A stretch of DNA of 64,000 nt. It comes from Lotus japonicus. Taxonomy: Eukaryota > Streptophyta > Magnoliopsida > Fabales > Fabaceae. The DNA is taken from assembly GCF_012489685.1 (NCBI RefSeq), contig NC_080042.1, forward strand, positions 93,708,576-93,772,575, in the 5' to 3' direction. Below are positions 34,901 through 48,074 of the stretch, in pieces. Below the pieces are notes generated by a model, which was not told the origin of the DNA, ran no database searches, and saw nothing but the letters and a program-made list of their open reading frames with translations. Numbering within the stretch: position 1 is the stretch's first letter; each line of letters begins with the position of its first letter. Both the position numbers and the translations under genes were made by a program.

Positions 34901-37900
34901 TTATTGAGATAATGTGTGACAGACTAAACTAATCAAATAAGGACTGGTTTCTTAAATTTTAAGTGATTATAACAAATAAATAAATTTAAACTGCCCTCAT
35001 TCTACCAACTTTTCTTTTGGACTGACAGATACTCTCTAGAAAATTTTACGAGACTTGCGATTCTCTCCAACACATTATTACTTTCCTCTATACAAAAATA
35101 AATTCATTATTTAGAATATGTTGTTTGTATCATATGAAAATAGCATTGGCACCAGATTGAAATTTGTCTTTCTTTAATCAAAACAAACTTAAAACAAAAA
35201 AGACCAACCATTGTTAAGTAGAAATTGTTTATTTCAACTGGCTTATAACTAACTGGACTATTTGAATTCAGTAATTTGATTTTTCAAAACAGATGGCATG
35301 GTGCAAGTTTGACTTTCAAAATTAAAAGAACATACCGTATCCTTGTAGGACATGAGCACAGGTCACCACCCGTAAGTATGCTTCCACATGCGAAGCTAGA
35401 GGTGCGGCTCCTGACAAAATAAGACGTACCCTACCCCCTAAACCTTGCTTTACCTGATCATGTTGCAAAACCATTAGCATTTACAAAAAAAAGATAAAAT
35501 AAGAACTACCAAACTGAGGGATTATGGAATTAAAATTAATAAATTTGCTACCTTATCAAACACGATTCTGTCAACAAGTGGAGATGCCTCCTCGTGCTTA
35601 GACCCTTTCTTCATGTTATTCAACTTACTGCCACCAATTCCCAGCAGTTATATAATTAGAATATTGCAATGCTTACTAAGGGACAAACAATAATTCAGTA
35701 GAGCAAGTGGGGAACCTAAGAAAAATATTAATACTATAAATGAGAATGTATGTGATTTGATACAGGAACATTTGTAGTTTCCAAATATCTTACAGAGGAT
35801 CTGTGATAGATGATTTTTTATTGTTGGTTTATAAATATAAATATATCCCCAGACTCAAGTAATCATTTACAATAACATTACTTACTATGAGTAAGCACAG
35901 CTGAATAATGTCTTCTTTAGGAAGCCCCCAGAAGAAATCTTTTGTGTCAAACCTGTGTATCATATGAAGTTTCAGAATCCTAATGCATGGAATGTAAGAA
36001 AAATATCATTTCAATGATCAACAAATAATTTGTGCTGTAGGTTTGTTCTCCTGAATCACAACTTGACCAGCAATATCATATGATGCTAGAAAGATAGTTC
36101 ACCTGAGTACACTCTGTCAAGCACACGGGGAACAGCACAGAAAATAGTTGGTTTTAGTTCCCCAAGGTCTTCAATTAACAATTTAACATCCTGCAGCCAT
36201 TGTGTAGATGATGGTCAATCCAAATCCAAAATTTGGCTTTTTTTGGGGATAAAATCAAATCTAAAGTTCAATTATCACATTAAATCTTCAGTCAATAACG
36301 ACCAATTTAGCACATAGACTCACCCCACGCCAGAAACCTATTGAGGCACCATGCCATATGAATGTCTCCTCAATAACCCTATCAAATATATGTGCAAGAG
36401 GAAGGTATGATAAGTATACATCCGTCACATGCAACTGCAAAAAAGGAAAAAAGAGGGGGGATTATGAGAGTCAATAAAAAGACAGCTAAGAATTTAGTCT
36501 CCTAAAACGGAAAAAAATGAAATCCAGACCATTCAAATGAGATACAAACTTAAATGAAAACAAATTGCGTTTTTAAAGGGTATTTAGGTAACTACAGGTA
36601 AAATCAGATGTAATTAAGAAACCGACTCACATTTTCATTGGCACTATCCAAAAATCGCTTAACCCCTGCAAGGAGGGTAATGATACTCTCATTGGATATC
36701 AACACTCCCTTGGGATCACCAGTAGTTCCACTGGTATACATTATTGTGCAGATATCACTCCTTTTCTTCTCAGGAAGATCAAAACTCTGATTGTCACCCT
36801 GTGGCAGACATAAGAATTGAATTAGGATTGGTAACCACAAAATGTCCCAAAAGTAGCAAAAGAGACATTACTACCTACTGGTCAAGACTGAAATGAGTTT
36901 TCACATCAATTTTAGCATTAATGGCAGAAAAAGGGTAACAATATGTAAATGGATAACCTACCAGTTGTAAAAATTCATCCCATGAATATATTGCCGACCC
37001 ATACTGTTCAACTTCTTGCTTTTGTTCAGGGGTAACCTTTCCGAAACTCACAAGTGCTGTACAAAGATATAAAAGTTATTGCCTCTTTCTAATGGATATG
37101 AATTTTAGGACAGAAAAAAGATAATCGGCAAAACCTACTCTTTAGATACTTTGCCGCATTTGGAAATGTCTTCAATAGCTGAAATTTCAAAAACAAATAT
37201 ACGAGCTATACTGACTGCTTCGCGAGAATGGTAAATAACTCTCTAATCATTCCTAACAATAGATTGCTACAAAATAGACCATTTCAATAGACAAACCTCA
37301 GGTATCTTCTTTTCTTCAACAAATGCGATTGAGACTTCTGCATGGGATATAATAAATTCTACAGCCCCAGCACCTAAGTCGTACATATGAAAGTGCCAAA
37401 GTCAGTGATAATTAAGATTTTAAAATTAGAGCAACAGATATGAAAGTATTAGGCTAGTGTGTGTATTCTTGGTGACATGCAAAAAAGGAACTAAGAAACT
37501 TCTCGTAACAGATTATGAATGTCTGCACAATGGGACATTCTACCCATACCAAGCACAATTTGAATTTTTCTGCATGGTAGTGAATTTCAGACAATTATCA
37601 CAACTTTCCGTGATTGACAGGTTTTGTTGTAAGTTATGTACTTATGTCTTACTTAATTTTAGTTAGAAAAAAAAAACAAGTTTTTCGATAAATTAGGCAA
37701 GATTTTCAAAAGGGTACAGATGAGTGAACTCGGTCATTTGTTCTTAAAAAAACAGGAACAGATAGACATAATAAGTTCTCAATATGTGTGGACTTTGCAC
37801 TTACATATCTTATTAGAAATACTTTGTTCATAAAACAGAGAAATTTTCCAACAGTGCATGAATTAGTGAACTTATTTATTGTTGGTAAAAGTTAAACAAA

Positions 37901-39648
37901 AAAAATGCCACATTGCCATAAATGTTGGAACTTTTCACACATCAAAGTAGCAAATCCCATGTACAATAAATTTGAAAAGAAAATTTCAATTGCAGTAGGG
38001 TAAGAACATCATCATAGTCTAAAACAAGCTAAAGAAGGTACGAACATACCTAGGGTATCATACAAAGGAACACAATAAAGTCCATGAGCATTGCAGGCCT
38101 GCATTTATTTGGCAATATGTTAAAAGCCAATGAATGGAAGAAGCTAGTAAAGGAACATTGTTGCTAGGTGACCAGGGACGCACGTCACTAGCCCCATATA
38201 AGCATAAGATCAAAAAATAACAGAAGTGGAACTCTGTGTAGAAAGTAGGCATTCAATAGAAGAGGCTAAGTTTCAATCCAGAAATACCTTATTCTCTTTT
38301 ATAATCAATATGGACTATAAACAACCAGAGAAACAATAGACACAAAACAGTAGACATAGAAATAAACAACAACAAATAAACAACGCGAAAAATGTTATTA
38401 TATAAACCTACAAGAAACAAAATAGAAAAATTAGCAGGAAAAAAAAATTAAAAAGATAGCTAAGAGGAAAGAAATTCAAAATTAAATTTACCTCCATGCT
38501 CATAATCCACTCTGGGCTATTGGCACCATAAATTCCGCATTTAACACCCTGCAAACCATCAATTTATGAAATAAGAACAAAGCACAATAAATGATAATTA
38601 TCTGCAAAAATGAAAAACCAAAATCAAATAAAACAACAACCAGCTATTTGAATTAATATGGCCATGTTTCTGATAAGTAATTCACTACTGAGCTATTCGT
38701 GCACATGCATATAGCAACACTATCAAGGACATATTTTCTGATACTGATAAGTAACACATTAAAAGAAGATAATATTATTAATAAAACTGAAAAACAATGG
38801 TTTCGTTTTCTTCTAACAAGGACATGGTTGACTTACTTCTCCATAACCACAGCTGCGGATGGAATTTCCAACTTTGATCACAAGGTCATACACTTGTTTA
38901 TAAGTTTGCCACTTGTACTTGCCATGCTATAAGGATTCATAGAAGAAAAAAAATTGAAGTCAGCCAAAAGCCATAAGCAGTCAACCAATGGCAAGAAAAT
39001 TTCCAGAACACAAAACTTTGACAGTAAACAAGACTTTACCTTCCCATCGACAATTTCGCGGACACCAAGCATTGGATTGTTGGGATATTTGTCAACCGAA
39101 GTCCTGCAAAATTACAATACAATCAGAACTTAAATGACCAGTACAAGCACTTAATTCTATTAAACATGATATAAAGCTGGATCAATAAATCAAGTGAAAT
39201 CAAACCATATATTCAAGTCCTCAAAGTTGAATAATATTTGTTTCAACATCGGAAGAAAAAAAACTGAATAACAAGCTCTGGTTTACGAAATCACTAGTTT
39301 CACTGTTCCTAGCAGTGAGTTCAAATTGACATTCTACCTAACATGAAAAAATAACAGAAAGCGATAATCAATGCATCGAGCGAGCAGCATTAAATGTCAA
39401 CTATGAAATCCATGATATGAATGAAATTGAGTTGATTTTGAATCGTTCCTAATCTTTGAATCTAAATTGAAAGAAGAAGCAAGTGAGGTATGAATTATGA
39501 AATCTGACCGGAAAACATCCCAGCAGCTATAGAGACCTTCGATGGAAGGGAATCCATCCTTGGCGAAGAGGCTGCGGTACACAGGTCCCCTCGACGGAGT
39601 CGCCTCCTTGGCTTTTTCAACTTCAATGATGAATCTCTTCTGCGGCAT
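31954..39648 (-). CDS. LACS4: Long-chain acyl-CoA synthetase, LACS4-like
   Basis: Nineteen coding exons were traced: 39648-39509, 39103-39040, 38926-38837, 38548-38492, 38098-38050, 37373-37297, 37178-37139, 37056-36962, 36798-36631, 36434-36324, 36190-36103, 35952-35886, 35627-35552, 35453-35336, 34152-33907, 33812-33673, 33071-32889, 32523-32404 and 32001-31954. They sum to 1977 nt, 658 aa, close to the usual 660-670 aa. The enzyme activates C16-C18 fatty acids to acyl-CoA with ATP, through an acyl-AMP, at the ER or other membranes. The AMP-binding signature [12 protein letters not shown] is at residues 225-236. [26 protein letters not shown] and [18 protein letters not shown] form the rest of the active site. 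The C-terminus ends SGSKPSA, not a peroxisomal PTS1, which separates it from LACS6/7. LACS4 versus LACS3/5 is judged from memory of family sequence. Confidence 0.93.
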
Positions 39649-39929
39649 GACTGTGTCTGTGTGACTGAATATTCTCTTTCTCCTCTGATTGAAGAATATG
39701 AAAGCCAAAGTGTTCGGAACTGGAACTGGAACGAAGCAGAGAAGAGAGAGAGAGGATTTAAAGGCGAGTTTGGTGGAGTTTCCGCGTGAGAGTGAATGCC
39801 GGTGAAGACTTGCAGAATGAGTACTCGTGTAGAAGCCAAGGGAAGGTGGTGTGGTTATGGACTTATGGGTATGGGACTTGGCTCTGCTTCTGCTTCTTTT
39901 CGCTGTCAAAGAGAGTTTTAAATTAAATG

Positions 39930-41721
39930 AATTAGGTTTTGATTGGTCAACAAAAATACCCGATCTGATCTATTACGCACCTTTTCAATTTTCACCTTTC
40001 TATCTAATTTATACTTCATATTTTTTGGGATAAGTTTGTTGCTATTTACTAATTGATAGAGGACTTTTCCAAATTTCCATAATGTTTTAGGTTTGTTAAG
40101 GTCATAAGCTAACCTTTTTTTATCAATAAGATTTCAAAAGGTTGGTGAACATTTCTCTCCTACTTTTGTTTTTTTATTTAATTTAATTAGTTGTTATAAT
40201 TTTAAGGGTAAACAACTTTACATAAATATTTACATAGAATTATTTTTTATTTTTATTTTAACTTGATAATGATGTTTAAATTATCATTGGATAATTGTAT
40301 AGCACTTATTTACACGCTTAGTCTACAATTATTTAATTCTTTGCTTTTTTTGGTACATTAAGTCAGTCATTAAGAGGAAAAAATAACAGAAATTTTAAAA
40401 ATAATTGGACTTGTTCTTGAAGTTATTATCACGTTTAAAGGATAGATCTTATCTTATCTCAGTAACATAAAAAGTTATTTAATTAATTTTGACTTCAAGA
40501 GATATGGTTTATCTTCAAAGCTGTCTTTTCCTGTTTTTTTTATTCATGAACATGATTTATATGTTTTTTAATATTAAGCTTATATGTAGAACAAAAAAGG
40601 TGTGCTTTGACTTTTGAACATGATAATAGAGAACCTTCTTGGATGAAGATTGAATAAACAGTCTTGTGCTGCAATCAAATAATCCTGATCGAATAGAGTG
40701 TTAAAATTCATTAAAAAGTTAAATACCTAATTTATGTAGATGACCCTTTATTTATAGTCAGCAATGATCAAACTCGGTGTAGGTGATAGACTTATATTTG
40801 TTATGGTTATGATGAAGAAATTATTCGCCATCCGATCAAAACTGAGATATGTTGAAGATAACTCGTAATTTGGTGAATATCCATACAGTACGTAAAAAGT
40901 TGTTATGGGAGTCAGGACTTGACTAAACCTCTATAACGTAGGGACTCGAGTATTCAAACAATATGATAAGGCCTCTAGTCGAATGGATCAAGATCGTGAT
41001 TCATTCTACTAGAGTGAGACACGTGATTTGTCAGTTGTAATTACCTACGGACGATAATGGATAAATAATCTCAACCTTTCATTGTAAAAATAATCATATC
41101 AAAGAGAGTTACTTGTGGTGCATCAATGGACCACTTCACACCCGTCAATAATATCTATTTAAAGTTGAAACCTATTAACAAACTCTAACAATATCATTAA
41201 AAGCTATCAAAGGGAGTACATATAAACAAACTCCCAACAATGTCATTAAAAGCTATCAATTCAATAATACTATATTATTGAGAAGCCTAATGTTTACTTT
41301 CTTAGAATGAACTCAACATAAGCCCTGGATCATTTCCTTATCCACTACTAAAAAACAAATCAACAAAAGGCACTCCAAAATTTTCCCATTAGTTTTGCTC
41401 TTCCAAGTTGTCATGTTTGTTCAATTAATAATGTGTGATATTTTAATATCGACGCTTAAGTCAAATCATAAACGCCACTTCAAATTTATTATTTATAGTG
41501 TCTAAAGTAAACAACTAAATAAAATATATAAAAACTTCATTAAAACTTATAAATTCTTATTCACAAACTACAAACTAATGAGTTTCAAAAAACAAACTAA
41601 TGAAAAAAACCTATTAAAAAATAGACCATAACTATTCTCATAATCTACACAAATAACAACACAAATAAGTTATACTATAAGATTAAATAAGTTCTTCAAA
41701 ATACAGTTTACTTAATATGTT
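39930..41721. other. Intergenic DNA upstream of LACS4-like gene
   Basis: The first few hundred bases hold the LACS promoter. Beyond that there is no gene. A near-direct repeat containing TCATTAAAAGCTATCAA occurs at about 41190-41220 and 41230-41260. Confidence 0.5.
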
Positions 41722-41730
41722 TTAAGTAAA

Positions 41731-43404
41731 GGTGCCCACTAGGGTGGGGAAGTTTCAAAGTGGTCCACCCATGGACCAGTGATCAAACACCATTAGATCA
41801 AAGATTCTTAGAATATTCCTTAAATTAACGGTGGAGATGAAATAGAAGTAAAAAGGGCATAAACGTAAATGACAATTCAATCTGATCCAAGTCCAACACC
41901 CAACCCCTCTCTCACAAAGCTTCTGGAAGGCACTATGGTGGCCGGCGATGAAATCCTAAACGCAGTTGCTCGATCTGAACACATCTCCGACAGCAGGACC
42001 AGAACTTCCTTCCACTGGAAAACCCTAAACCCCCAATTTTGTAAAATCCCCTCTTCTTCAGTTGTGGCTTCCCTCCTACGTCCATCCTATTTCTCTTCTC
42101 TTCTCTGGCTTCCCCCTCCTTCTTCCGTTTCCGGCGAACACGAGGCAGCAACCACCGTGGTCTCTGCACCCTGGTACCAGCGAGTACCGCTGCACCACCA
42201 CCACCTCCCATGGACGATGTAAAACAGAGAAGACAGAACCCTAACCACCGCCACCTTCAACCCTCGATCTCCGGCGAATCACTCATCGTTTAGAGAAACC
42301 AACACCACCATTGCACTCCCCTCATCGTCCGCAACAAAACCCATCAACCAATTTTCCGTTCCGCCACCCTCCGCCGTGAGCCGCCGCCGGAGGCGATTTC
42401 CGGCGAGCCCGCCGCCCTGCAACTGGGTTTTCCGGGAAAAAGAGAAAGCTTTTGGAGAAACGGACGCCACGATCGTGTTCCGAAGCTGAGATGTACGGAG
42501 TAGCCGCCGTAGCCTTTGGGGAAACAGAGCTGTTGAGATGGTGGGCTCATCAACCTGCTGTGAGGGGCTTTGATTGCTGGTTAATTCGTGATGGTTCCTC
42601 TACTTTAGTCCCAGTGCTGGCCTCCCTCTGCCTGGTGCATGAGCTTTGTTTAATGGTGCTGAACTGGCTTTATAGGACAGATTTTTGGGGAATTTTGGTT
42701 CAGGTTGGCGTTTGTGCCTATTGTTTTTCTCAATCTATTTCGGTCCTTTTTGTTCCTTAGCCCTGGTGGTACAGACCTTGTTGTCTTGCCCCTTGTGCTG
42801 TGTTTGTAATTCCTCATGAGTTTTTCTCATGATACCTTTATCATTCAATAATATTTTCTTGTTTCTTAAAAAAAGCTCTAAATCTAGCTCATCGATTTTG
42901 TTTCGTGGTTTGATTTTGCTAATTTTGAAAAAAAATTGGGTCCAAGTTGATCATCACCACCCAGATAACCCCACTTTCTGTTTCTGATCTAGGTACTTTA
43001 AAAATCAGATATTTTCATCAAAGTTAAGATCTTTTTTTTGTTTTCCAATTCAGGGTGTGTTTGATTGCCAACCCTGTATAAGAACTAAGAAGTGTTTGAA
43101 ATTGCAAGCAAACCAGGGAAATTTGGATTTTGGGGTTTGGGTTTTGACTTGTGTTGGTGCCATGATGGGGAATATGAATCAGTATTGTCTTGGTGTTTCA
43201 TTGTTTATGTGCTTGGTGTTAACTGTTGAACAGCCTGAACTTGTCCTAGAGGTGGTGCGGTGGTGTTTGAGGTGAGTGAGGACTGAGGAGAGAGGGTTTT
43301 TTCTTTTACATTTTAACTTTTTATTTATTTATTTTGTAAATTACTACTATGACCCTTGGTCCACCGGTGGACCATTTTGAAACTTCCCCACCCTAGTGGG
43401 CACC
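41731..43404. mobile_element. TIR element A, Pack-type Mutator-like
   Basis: The ends are inverted repeats of about 45 bp starting GGTGCCCACTAGGGTGG, then GGAAGTTTCAAA, then a subterminal GGTCCACC...GGACC. The flanks TTAAGTAAA (41722-41730) and GTAAGGAAA (43405-43413) match at 7 of 9 bases, fitting a decayed 9-bp target duplication as in Mutator elements. The 1674-bp interior has no transposase. It holds a GC-rich stretch (about 41930-42560) rich in CCGCCGCC and CTCC words, then a T-rich part ending in AAAAAAAG near 42870. The composition differs sharply from the AT-rich surroundings and looks like captured 5' gene sequence, but I cannot name a source gene. Confidence 0.7.
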
Positions 43405-43467
43405 GTAAGGAAATTCTTGTCCTTCAATCATTTTATTATTAACCCAAATAACAAGACACATCTTAGC

Positions 43468-44643
43468 GGTGCCCACTAGGGTGGACACTTTTAAAATTGG
43501 TCCACCGGTGGACCAGAGGGTAATATTGACTTTTCCACTTCCCACTTTACCTTTCCCTTCAGATTTACCCTTTGGTCAAACTCCCAGCTTCCATGGCATC
43601 ACCCAACTGTCTTAGATTTGCTCAAACTCTCCCAATTTGCAAAGCAAAAATTCCCTACAGCATAATAACAGCAGCATCATTCAAGATATGAACCCTTTGT
43701 CCTTCAAACTCCCTACAACATCCTTAATAATTTCCTCGATTGAAATGAATTCCAGCCCAAATCCATGAGTTTCTTTGATCCATCCTTTGCTCTCAACAAT
43801 CCAGGCTGGGTATCATTATTCACATCTTTAAAATACTTTAATTACATTATTTTTTTTAATTTAAGAAACTTGACCTTTTTTATAAAAGAAACAAACAGTG
43901 TTGGGGTAAGAGGAAAAAAAGAAACGGATCTGGCCAAACAAGTTCCCATGAAGAAGAAACCTGGGAAGAGAGAGAACGATAGAAGCAGATCAACAGCGAT
44001 GGAGGCGCGGTCTGGTGGTTCCGGCGCGCGGCGTGCGGCACGGTAGCCTTGGCTGAAGATCGTAGTGCGACCCTAAGCACGGTGGCGAGGAGTAGATGCG
44101 CGGCGTGGCAAGGTTGAAACATAAAGAGAAGCGAAGGAAAAAAGGGAAGAGAGGAAGTCGGTCAAAGGGAGAACGGCGGCGCCGGATGAAGAGGATCTGG
44201 GTCCTCCTTCAACCTCTTCACCACCTTCAACTCCTCTGTCCCCCTCACCCTCCTTCCCTCCTTCCTCTATACCCAGACATATAATTCTTTGTCACAACAA
44301 CAGATGCAACTGAGATCTAAACCCGTATGGAAAGAAAAACAATTGTCATTCAACAAGATTAAAAAATGAAGTACAGGAAGAGATTGAAACAGAAATCAAC
44401 AAAGGAACTGCCCATGATTTTCAATCAATTTCATGTGATCTGGTAGATGAATCATGAAAGAGCAGATCTAGAGTTTGGAAAGAATTAAGGAGTGAGCAAG
44501 AGGATATTACGCTGTTACCCTTTTAACAGTAACTCAATCCTAACCACTAATTTTAAGAATATTCCTCGATTCCTCTATCCAACGGTTCTTAGGCATTGGT
44601 CCATCATGAACCATTTTTAAAAGTGTCCACCCTAGTGGGCACC
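43468..44643. mobile_element. TIR element B, same family as element A
   Basis: The ends read GGTGCCCACTAGGGTGG, then ACACTTTTAAAA, then GGTCCACCGGTGGACC on the left; the inverted right end ends CCACCCTAGTGGGCACC. The flanks CATCTTAGC (43459-43467) and CATCTTTAGC (44644-44653) differ by one T, a near-perfect 9-bp duplication. It is 1176 bp and starts 63 bp after element A ends. A GC-rich, CDS-like island lies at about 43980-44270, with no stop in one plus frame for about 90 codons (43765-44046). No transposase was found. The interior differs from element A, so the two carry different cargo between shared ends. Confidence 0.75.
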
Positions 44644-44653
44644 CATCTTTAGC

Positions 44654-45103
44654 ATCATCATTCACTTTAAAAACTAGTGTAATACACTAATACGTACTCC
44701 ATATGTAAAATCTTCAAATACACGTTACGTAAAAATAACAAAGAAACCCATTGAGTAAACATAATAATTAATAACAAAGAAAACCCCATTAAACAGTCTC
44801 AATAGCCATTCTAGTGACGACACATAACTGCTGGAATTCCATGTTCCATGGTCTAGACCCATCAACAGGAATCTCAGCCAAACATCATGCCCATGGAAAA
44901 AACTATCATACAATCCGAGCAAAAGTCTATCGAATCAAATGAGGGAAAAGGTATTCCAACTAAAGGAGAAAATCTAGAATCTAGATTATACATATCTATG
45001 AAATCAACTTGGAGTCAACTTATACACACCAGAAAATTTTAACTTGATATCAATTTGAAGTCAGGATGTGGATCATTGAAATACCCATTCCAGCCCGCAC
45101 ATT
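44654..45103. other. Short intergenic region and UIEF-like 3' flank
   Basis: AT-rich. It contains the 3' UTR of the UIEF-like gene. Nothing else seen. Confidence 0.5.
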
Positions 45104-48074
45104 TTAATTGCCAAATCGACCACTTCCCCATGGCTGCCTCCTATTCCCACCTCCATTGCGCGGCCCAACATCATTCCTCATTGACAAATCTCTCATTCTT
45201 TGCTCCTTCATGTTTGCAAATAGTGAATCCAACGTCTTAGGCTTTTGCTTAGGCATTACATCCACATTTTCCTGCTGCTTCTGAAGAGAAGGCAATGGTT
45301 GCTGCAGGCAAATTTACAACAAAATGTAAACTACACAATCGAACACATAAAAAGCAGGATCTTCAATTCAGATGCACAAGGACCGCAACCATAAATCAAA
45401 ACACTAAGTTATTGATAGCTTCATTAATTTTACAACCCCTTCTCTGCCCTCAAATGTTCAAGCTGTCCACCTCAATTCAACCACCCCACACAAAATAAAA
45501 GCATCAAATACAGCTAAAATTGTAGCACGCACAGTTCTAATCAAAATGATCAGTCATCCACATAGCTTGTTTAAATGAACCGTCACTGATCATAGCCAGT
45601 TCAAAGCAATCGTTTCTTCAAAATGTTAGGATTTGTTAATCTTGATTCCTGAACAGTGAATACAACTTCCAAAAGCAATAAAACAGACATAACACAGTAA
45701 AGTTACCACACCTTTGCACCAAAACCTCCACTAGCAGCCCTTCTCTGACTTGCAGGAGCTTGAAATCTGCACCCACGAAAAAAAAGTATAATCCATGTGG
45801 AAAAACACAATATATTTAAAATACTCCAACAAGATCAGTGGGTAGCACCAGGTTACTCAAAATACCATCACTTGGTACACATCACACTAACAACCATTAA
45901 ATTCCTAAAAATTCAAGTAACTTACCATAAGATTATAGTATATCCATATCCAACTATGAAGAAAGAAGAAAATAATTTAAGAATAAAGACAACACTAACT
46001 ATATAGTTGAAGACAACAACTCAGTGAACAACTTCAAAATTTCCACAGAAACCTGTCAGTTGTGATATGACCTGGAGTTTGCACTAGCACCCAAACAACT
46101 TGTATGAAACTTACTACAGTCCAGAATGGGATAACACCAGGGAGGATATCATGCAAGTGGATCAATTTAAACTTCAAAGCTTCCACAAAGATCCCCTATT
46201 ACTGTTAAGTAGCAACAAAAAATCTGTATGCTGATGGAGATAGCATTTCCCCACCCAACCACTATATGGCACCACTGCGGAGGACTTAAGGACCTTGAAA
46301 CAAGTAACTAACGAGCATCATCATCCCCCTACGATGTTGGCCAGAACTAGCAGAACTCCACATTAGTTTACTTGATTGCCAATAACAAAAAGTTCTCATC
46401 AAAGTTAAACCATGAAGAACTGACTCCAGATTCTTGGTCACAGAAAGATGCCTTCTTATCCCACCAAATGAACTCAGATTTATTCAATTATCTAGCCAGT
46501 GGTTGACAACAGAAATTAACTTATAAGAACCAGCCAACACAAATAAGTGGCATGATGCACTTTTATGGAGGGGCCCACTGGAAAAATGATTCCTCCATAT
46601 TGCATTGCAAGTGTGCATCCTTGCAGCATTAACTCAACTTGGAGAAACAATCAGGTGTTGCACCAATATCATGACAAAGTGAAGGAGGATTATAGCAAAT
46701 GGGTAGAGCGGCAAGATTCACTACCCAGGCAAAAGGAATACCGATAGCAAAAGAAAGAGTAGTAGCTCTCGGAGTGAAGTAACAAGTCTAAATGAGAGGG
46801 TGGCTATAAACATAACGGTAAGATGAGCTCATCTCTTCAAAATGGTTAAATTCTCAAACCAAACCATGCTTTGTTATATTCTCCTGATTTTTTGTGCATG
46901 CCATGATACACTTCTACCGCCCTTCACAAATCACAACTAGGATGAGATGCTTCAAAAAGAATCTTAAACTACTGTGTCTAGCAACCCATTCCCAGTAAAC
47001 CAGACGCCACCAAACTAGTAATCCATAAGCATGAACCAGCCAGCTCAACCAACATAACTCCAATTATCTAGCGTGAACTGAACATCCTCAATAACACAAC
47101 ATAAACCCACCCAAACCATGAAGGAGTTTGCACAATATATTAATGAGATTATAATGCAGGCATTCAATTCCTTATTCCATAACATGTGGCTGGCCCTTAT
47201 TCATGATGTAAAGCTGGCTCCTTTTGTAGTGAAAAAAAATATGCATACAAAAGGCACATTAAGTTGGACCATGTTTTACCTGCAATGATTCAAAAACCAA
47301 TTCAGAACTGTTGTAATAAATGCCCCAACACACAAGAGCATCATTGGAGTTAAATGTTCAACCCCAGCTACCACTCCCATTCTAACAGACAATAGATGTG
47401 CAATAATACAATAAAAAATTGTAATACCTTGCTTTATTTCGGTTAGCCCCCCTGTTACGATTAGGATATTTACTTTGAAGAGGAGCATTAACAGCTTTTC
47501 GTGCAACCTCAGTTGCAGCAGGAAATTGGTTTCCCTGGAAACTAGATCTTCTTTTTGCAAGAGCCCCCTGATTACACATATTCAAACACACCAAAATTAG
47601 AAACAAGTAGGCATAAACAATGTATGCAATAAACTTCAAGTGATTATGCTTTTCAGAAAACACACCTGTCTAAGAGAAGACCTTGACTCCATATAACCTC
47701 GCACCTTTGAAGACTTATCTTGATTAAAATTGTTTGAAGATTTATGGCTTTTGTTCTGCGCAGATATAAGAATAAAGTGAAGCGATGACCCCATTAATAC
47801 GAAAACGCAAACATCAAGACAAGAAAATGGGAAACAATTTTCCAGAACAAACACTTACCGGAACCCTTCTTTGCTTGGTAGATTTAGGATTCTTAGACAT
47901 TTTGATTATATCATCTATCAATAGCAATGAGTGAAGGATATTAGATATATATCAGACAGAAAGTGAGAAAAAACGAGGAAATTTTCAATAGGTTCAGGAA
48001 AGCAAACCTAATGTCATGTCCATCTTCTTCTCTGTGAGCGCAATTGCCTTGGTTGAAAGAGGTTTCGCTGCCAT
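45104..48074 (-). CDS. UAP56-interacting mRNA export adaptor, UIEF-like
   Basis: Six coding exons, 48074-48008, 47914-47859, 47755-47666, 47567-47428, 45766-45712 and 45301-45104, give 606 nt, 201 aa. Two short conserved motifs bracket a basic, disordered middle. The N-terminal one is a UAP56-binding motif (MTLDDIIKMSK, residues 20-30). The second is KTLDSLFANMKEQRMR (158-173). Between them lie GYMESRSSLRQGALAKRRSS, then FQGNQFPAATEVARKA. This layout matches plant UIEF1/UIEF2, relatives of animal UIF, which bind the RNA helicase UAP56 and RNA to load mRNA for nuclear export. The C-terminus is Gly/Arg/Asn-rich, fitting RNA binding. Intron 4 is long (1.66 kb). An untranslated first exon with donor GTAAGC near 48371 probably lies upstream. 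Confidence 0.85.

Noticed and set aside
41869..42760. Overlapping frames on both strands in element A
   Set aside because: The GC-rich island keeps several frames open at once. None has a family feature, so they are not called as genes.
43765..44284. Frames in the GC-rich island of element B
   Set aside because: Same reason: open frames by composition, in Lys/Arg-rich low-complexity sequence.
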